From NCBI GenBank assembly GCA_964606085.1, contig CAZSFD010000141.1:1-7469 (forward strand): DNA of 7,469 nucleotides. Direction: 5' to 3'. The notes beneath the pieces were generated by a model. It did not search any database. It saw only the letters and a program-made list of their open reading frames with translations, and had not been told where the DNA came from. Positions 5,964 to 7,469 of the stretch are shown piece by piece. This DNA comes from CAIQJJ01 sp964606085 (lineage in GTDB: Bacteria; Chloroflexota; Anaerolineae; Anaerolineales; UBA4823). The position numbers were made by a program, and so were the translations under genes. Position 1 is the stretch's first letter. The number at the start of each line of letters is the position of its first letter.

Positions 5964-5998
5964 TTACCACTAACTGTGGCGGTTAAAACCACTTGTGG
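5961..5998. repeat. Short inverted repeats at the truncated end of the adenylyltransferase relic
   Basis: GTTTTACCAC (5961-5970) can pair with GTGG (5976-5979) and, across a small bulge, with TAAAAC (5984-5989). A second CCAC/GTGG pair lies at 5989-5998. They fill most of the gap between the permease stop and the relic. They may be a terminator for the permease transcript or a scar of the deletion; the case for either is weak. Confidence 0.25.
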
Positions 5999-6019
5999 GT
6001 AATCACCAGGGATCAAGAC

Positions 6020-7294
6020 CTATTCATATGCCAGCACATCGCGGATTGTCAGGCGCACGGCGCTGCGGGCGGGCAGCAGGCTGGCCAGAGCCGCCAGAAC
6101 CAGCACCACCCCCAGCCAGATCAGCAATCCCTGAAGCGAGTAGGCATACATGAGCGGGACAGTCATCAACGCCTTGCCGAGGGCGGCGTCGAGCAATTGC
6201 GTGATCGGGATCGCCAGCAGGGCGCTGCCCAACCAACTGATTGCCCCGATCAACATCCCTTCCACGACCACCAATTGAAAGATGCGGCCATTCTCAGCGC
6301 CAATCGAGCGCAGCACGCCGATCTCACGCGTCCGCTCCAGCACGTTCATGCCCATTGTGCCCATCAGACCCAACCCGCCGACAATGGCGATCAGCACGCC
6401 CATCGCCAATAGCAGCGAAATCAGGATATTGGTTACGCTGCGCTGTTGGGCGATGATCTCGGACCCGGTTTGCAGCGTGGCATCCAGACCAACCTCAGAC
6501 AGGCGGGCTTGGGCAGATTTCAGCACTTCGTCCTGGCGGGCCTGGGTAGATGAGTCGGCGACCAATTTGAGTTGGTTGGCCTGGGCAGGGTCGCCGCCGA
6601 TGGCTGTGAACCCTGCCGGGGTGAGATAGACGAACGGGGCCGGGAAGTTGCCCGCCACCCGGAAGACACCGACTACCGTGAGGGAAGTATCCACTTCGTT
6701 CCAGCGCAGCGTCAGCGTATCGCCCACTTTCACGTCAGGGCGCAGGCCGGTGAAGTGATTGGAGATGACGATGGCGTCGGCTTCGCCGGTGTTCAGCCAG
6801 CGGCCTTCGAGCAGGACGGGGTCGAGCAGTTGGGTGTCATCGGGCGGGACGTAGACCGTCACCAGGTCGCTGTTTTCGCCATCGGGCTTGAGAATGTTGG
6901 CGTTGAGGGCGTTCCAGGTTTCACAATCTGTCACGCCGGGCAGGTTGGCCGCCGCCGCTTCGATCTCAGTTACGGGATAATTTTGGGCGAAAGCCACGTT
7001 GACATCGCTCTGGATGTACGAAAAGGTCTGGTTCACCTCGGCATACATGGATAAGCGCACGTTGAGCATGGCGATGAAGAGCGCCCCGCCGAGGATCAGC
7101 GTGGCCAGGGTCAGCGCCAGGCGGGCCTTACGGCGGAAGGTGTTGCGCAGAGAGAGCAGTAAGTGACGAGGGAGCGGCAAGATTTCAAGGATTGCATCGA
7201 ACGCACCGGGTTTGCCGCTGGCTTCGAGGCCGTAATTGGCGATGGCCTGGCGGATGGTTTTCAACAAAATGGTGCCGATGGTTGATGATCGCAT
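6020..7294 (-). CDS. FtsX/MacB-type ABC transporter permease, half-size
   Basis: This is a 424-residue membrane subunit of the MacB/LolC/FtsX class, which couples a cytosolic ABC ATPase to export or lipoprotein/peptide handling at the outer face of the membrane. One hydrophobic helix (about 58-79) is followed by a periplasmic MacB-like domain (about 80-285). Three helices (about 288-312, 338-366, 388-408) complete the FtsX domain. NVLERTREIGVLRSIGA (317-333) is the conserved cytoplasmic coupling segment, and the C-terminus SAVRLTIRDVLAYE is typical. Residues about 14-55 (IRQAIANYGLEASGKPG, then LLLSLRNTFRRKARLAL) normally form the link between two FtsX halves in roughly 800-residue relatives, so the N-terminal half seems to be missing. 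AAGGAA five bases before ATG 7294 supports translation as it stands. It follows the upstream membrane protein by 12 bases and is likely in its operon. No ATPase gene is in the window. Confidence 0.88.
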   Translation of the reverse strand: MRSSTIGTILLKTIRQAIANYGLEASGKPGAFDAILEILPLPRHLLLSLRNTFRRKARLALTLATLILGGALFIAMLNVRLSMYAEVNQTFSYIQSDVNVAFAQNYPVTEIEAAAANLPGVTDCETWNALNANILKPDGENSDLVTVYVPPDDTQLLDPVLLEGRWLNTGEADAIVISNHFTGLRPDVKVGDTLTLRWNEVDTSLTVVGVFRVAGNFPAPFVYLTPAGFTAIGGDPAQANQLKLVADSSTQARQDEVLKSAQARLSEVGLDATLQTGSEIIAQQRSVTNILISLLLAMGVLIAIVGGLGLMGTMGMNVLERTREIGVLRSIGAENGRIFQLVVVEGMLIGAISWLGSALLAIPITQLLDAALGKALMTVPLMYAYSLQGLLIWLGVVLVLAALASLLPARSAVRLTIRDVLAYE

Positions 7295-7299
7295 TGTTT

Positions 7300-7305
7300 T
7301 TCCTT
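7300..7305 (-). promoter_or_regulatory. Shine-Dalgarno sequence of the FtsX-type permease
   Basis: On the minus strand AAGGAA lies five bases before ATG 7294 and overlaps the second of two tandem TAA stop codons at the end of the preceding gene. It supports the short permease as a real translated product. Confidence 0.65.
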
Positions 7306-7306
7306 A

Positions 7307-7469
7307 TTATTTTACCGGCTGTGGCACGAACCAGGCGCACAACGCTCCGAAGATGCCGGTGGAGAGGGAAACTTCCCAGAAGTGACCCAGGCTGACGGCG
7401 GCGGGCATGAGCGGGTTGGGCTTTGTTGCATGAAGATCGGATATAGGCCCAATACCCCTACCCCAGAGA
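7307..7469 (-). CDS. C-terminal 53 residues of an unidentified membrane protein (runs off the right edge)
   Basis: The frame is open from the right edge and ends at TAA 7309-7307, followed by a second TAA. The tail contains ISDLHATKPNPLMPAAVSLG, then one hydrophobic segment (VSLSTGIFGALCAWFVP), and ends PQPVK. The amino-acid pattern and hydrophobic segment are protein-like, while the other two minus-strand frames give Arg/Pro-rich nonsense, so this frame is preferred. The stop lies 12 bases before the permease ATG, so the two are probably one operon. I do not recognise the family. It could be a membrane partner of the permease, but nothing in the visible part proves this. Confidence 0.55.
   Translation of the reverse strand, partial: LWGRGIGPISDLHATKPNPLMPAAVSLGHFWEVSLSTGIFGALCAWFVPQPVK

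Noticed and set aside
5961..5998. attC-like recombination site of an integron beside the adenylyltransferase relic
   Set aside because: GTTAAAAC does not fit the GTTRRRY core, there is no matching RYYYAAC partner at the right distance, and no integrase is present.
1..7469. CRISPR arrays, tRNA or rRNA genes, insertion sequences, toxin-antitoxin pairs, riboswitches
   Set aside because: No regularly spaced repeats, cloverleaf with CCA-type ends, transposase motifs with terminal repeats, or conserved aptamer-like leaders were seen. Weak or diverged cases cannot be excluded by eye.

Overview
The window looks like a piece of a G+C-rich bacterial chromosome, most likely from Chloroflexota (an Anaerolineae-type lineage). 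This is an inference from gene content: a MalT-type LuxR ATPase regulator, a NarL-type two-component pair with a six-helix sensor, a CPBP protease carrying the GEDYGWRGYLQ motif, an ANT(6)-like adenylyltransferase relic and a MacB/FtsX permease. No rRNA, tRNA, CRISPR array, transposase or phage gene was found.

Layout. Nearly everything is on the minus strand, so read it right to left. 7469-7307 is the C-terminal end of an unidentified membrane protein. 7294-6020 is a half-size FtsX/MacB-like permease with its own ribosome binding site. 5963-4905 is a relic: the 3' part of an ANT(6)-like nucleotidyltransferase joined to a CPBP-family protease gene that lacks its start, with three apparent one-base losses. 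Two strong hairpins (4835-4889) separate it from a convergent plus-strand gene, 4229-4825, encoding a six-helix membrane protein. Next is a divergent intergenic region with a nested 27-bp palindrome (4122-4148). Then come a histidine kinase (4084-2876) and a NarL-type response regulator (2879-2220) that overlap by ATGA. After them is a MalT-like LuxR regulator (2081-618) with its own promoter, and last the start of an aldo/keto reductase (518-1).

How the genes may work together. The kinase and response regulator form one translationally coupled signalling unit. The palindrome sits just upstream of the kinase and also upstream of the divergent membrane protein gene, so it is the best candidate for a shared operator. 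The MalT-like regulator is unusual because it runs from its ATPase and winged-helix-like region almost directly into the LuxR helix-turn-helix, without the long TPR sensor region normal in this family. The aldo/keto reductase may be read from the same direction but has its own Shine-Dalgarno sequence and a 99-bp leader region.

I see no clear-cut new multi-gene system. The observations most worth following are the TPR-less MalT-type regulator, the 27-bp palindrome, the decayed adenylyltransferase-protease junction, and the permease that seems to be the second half of a larger protein.
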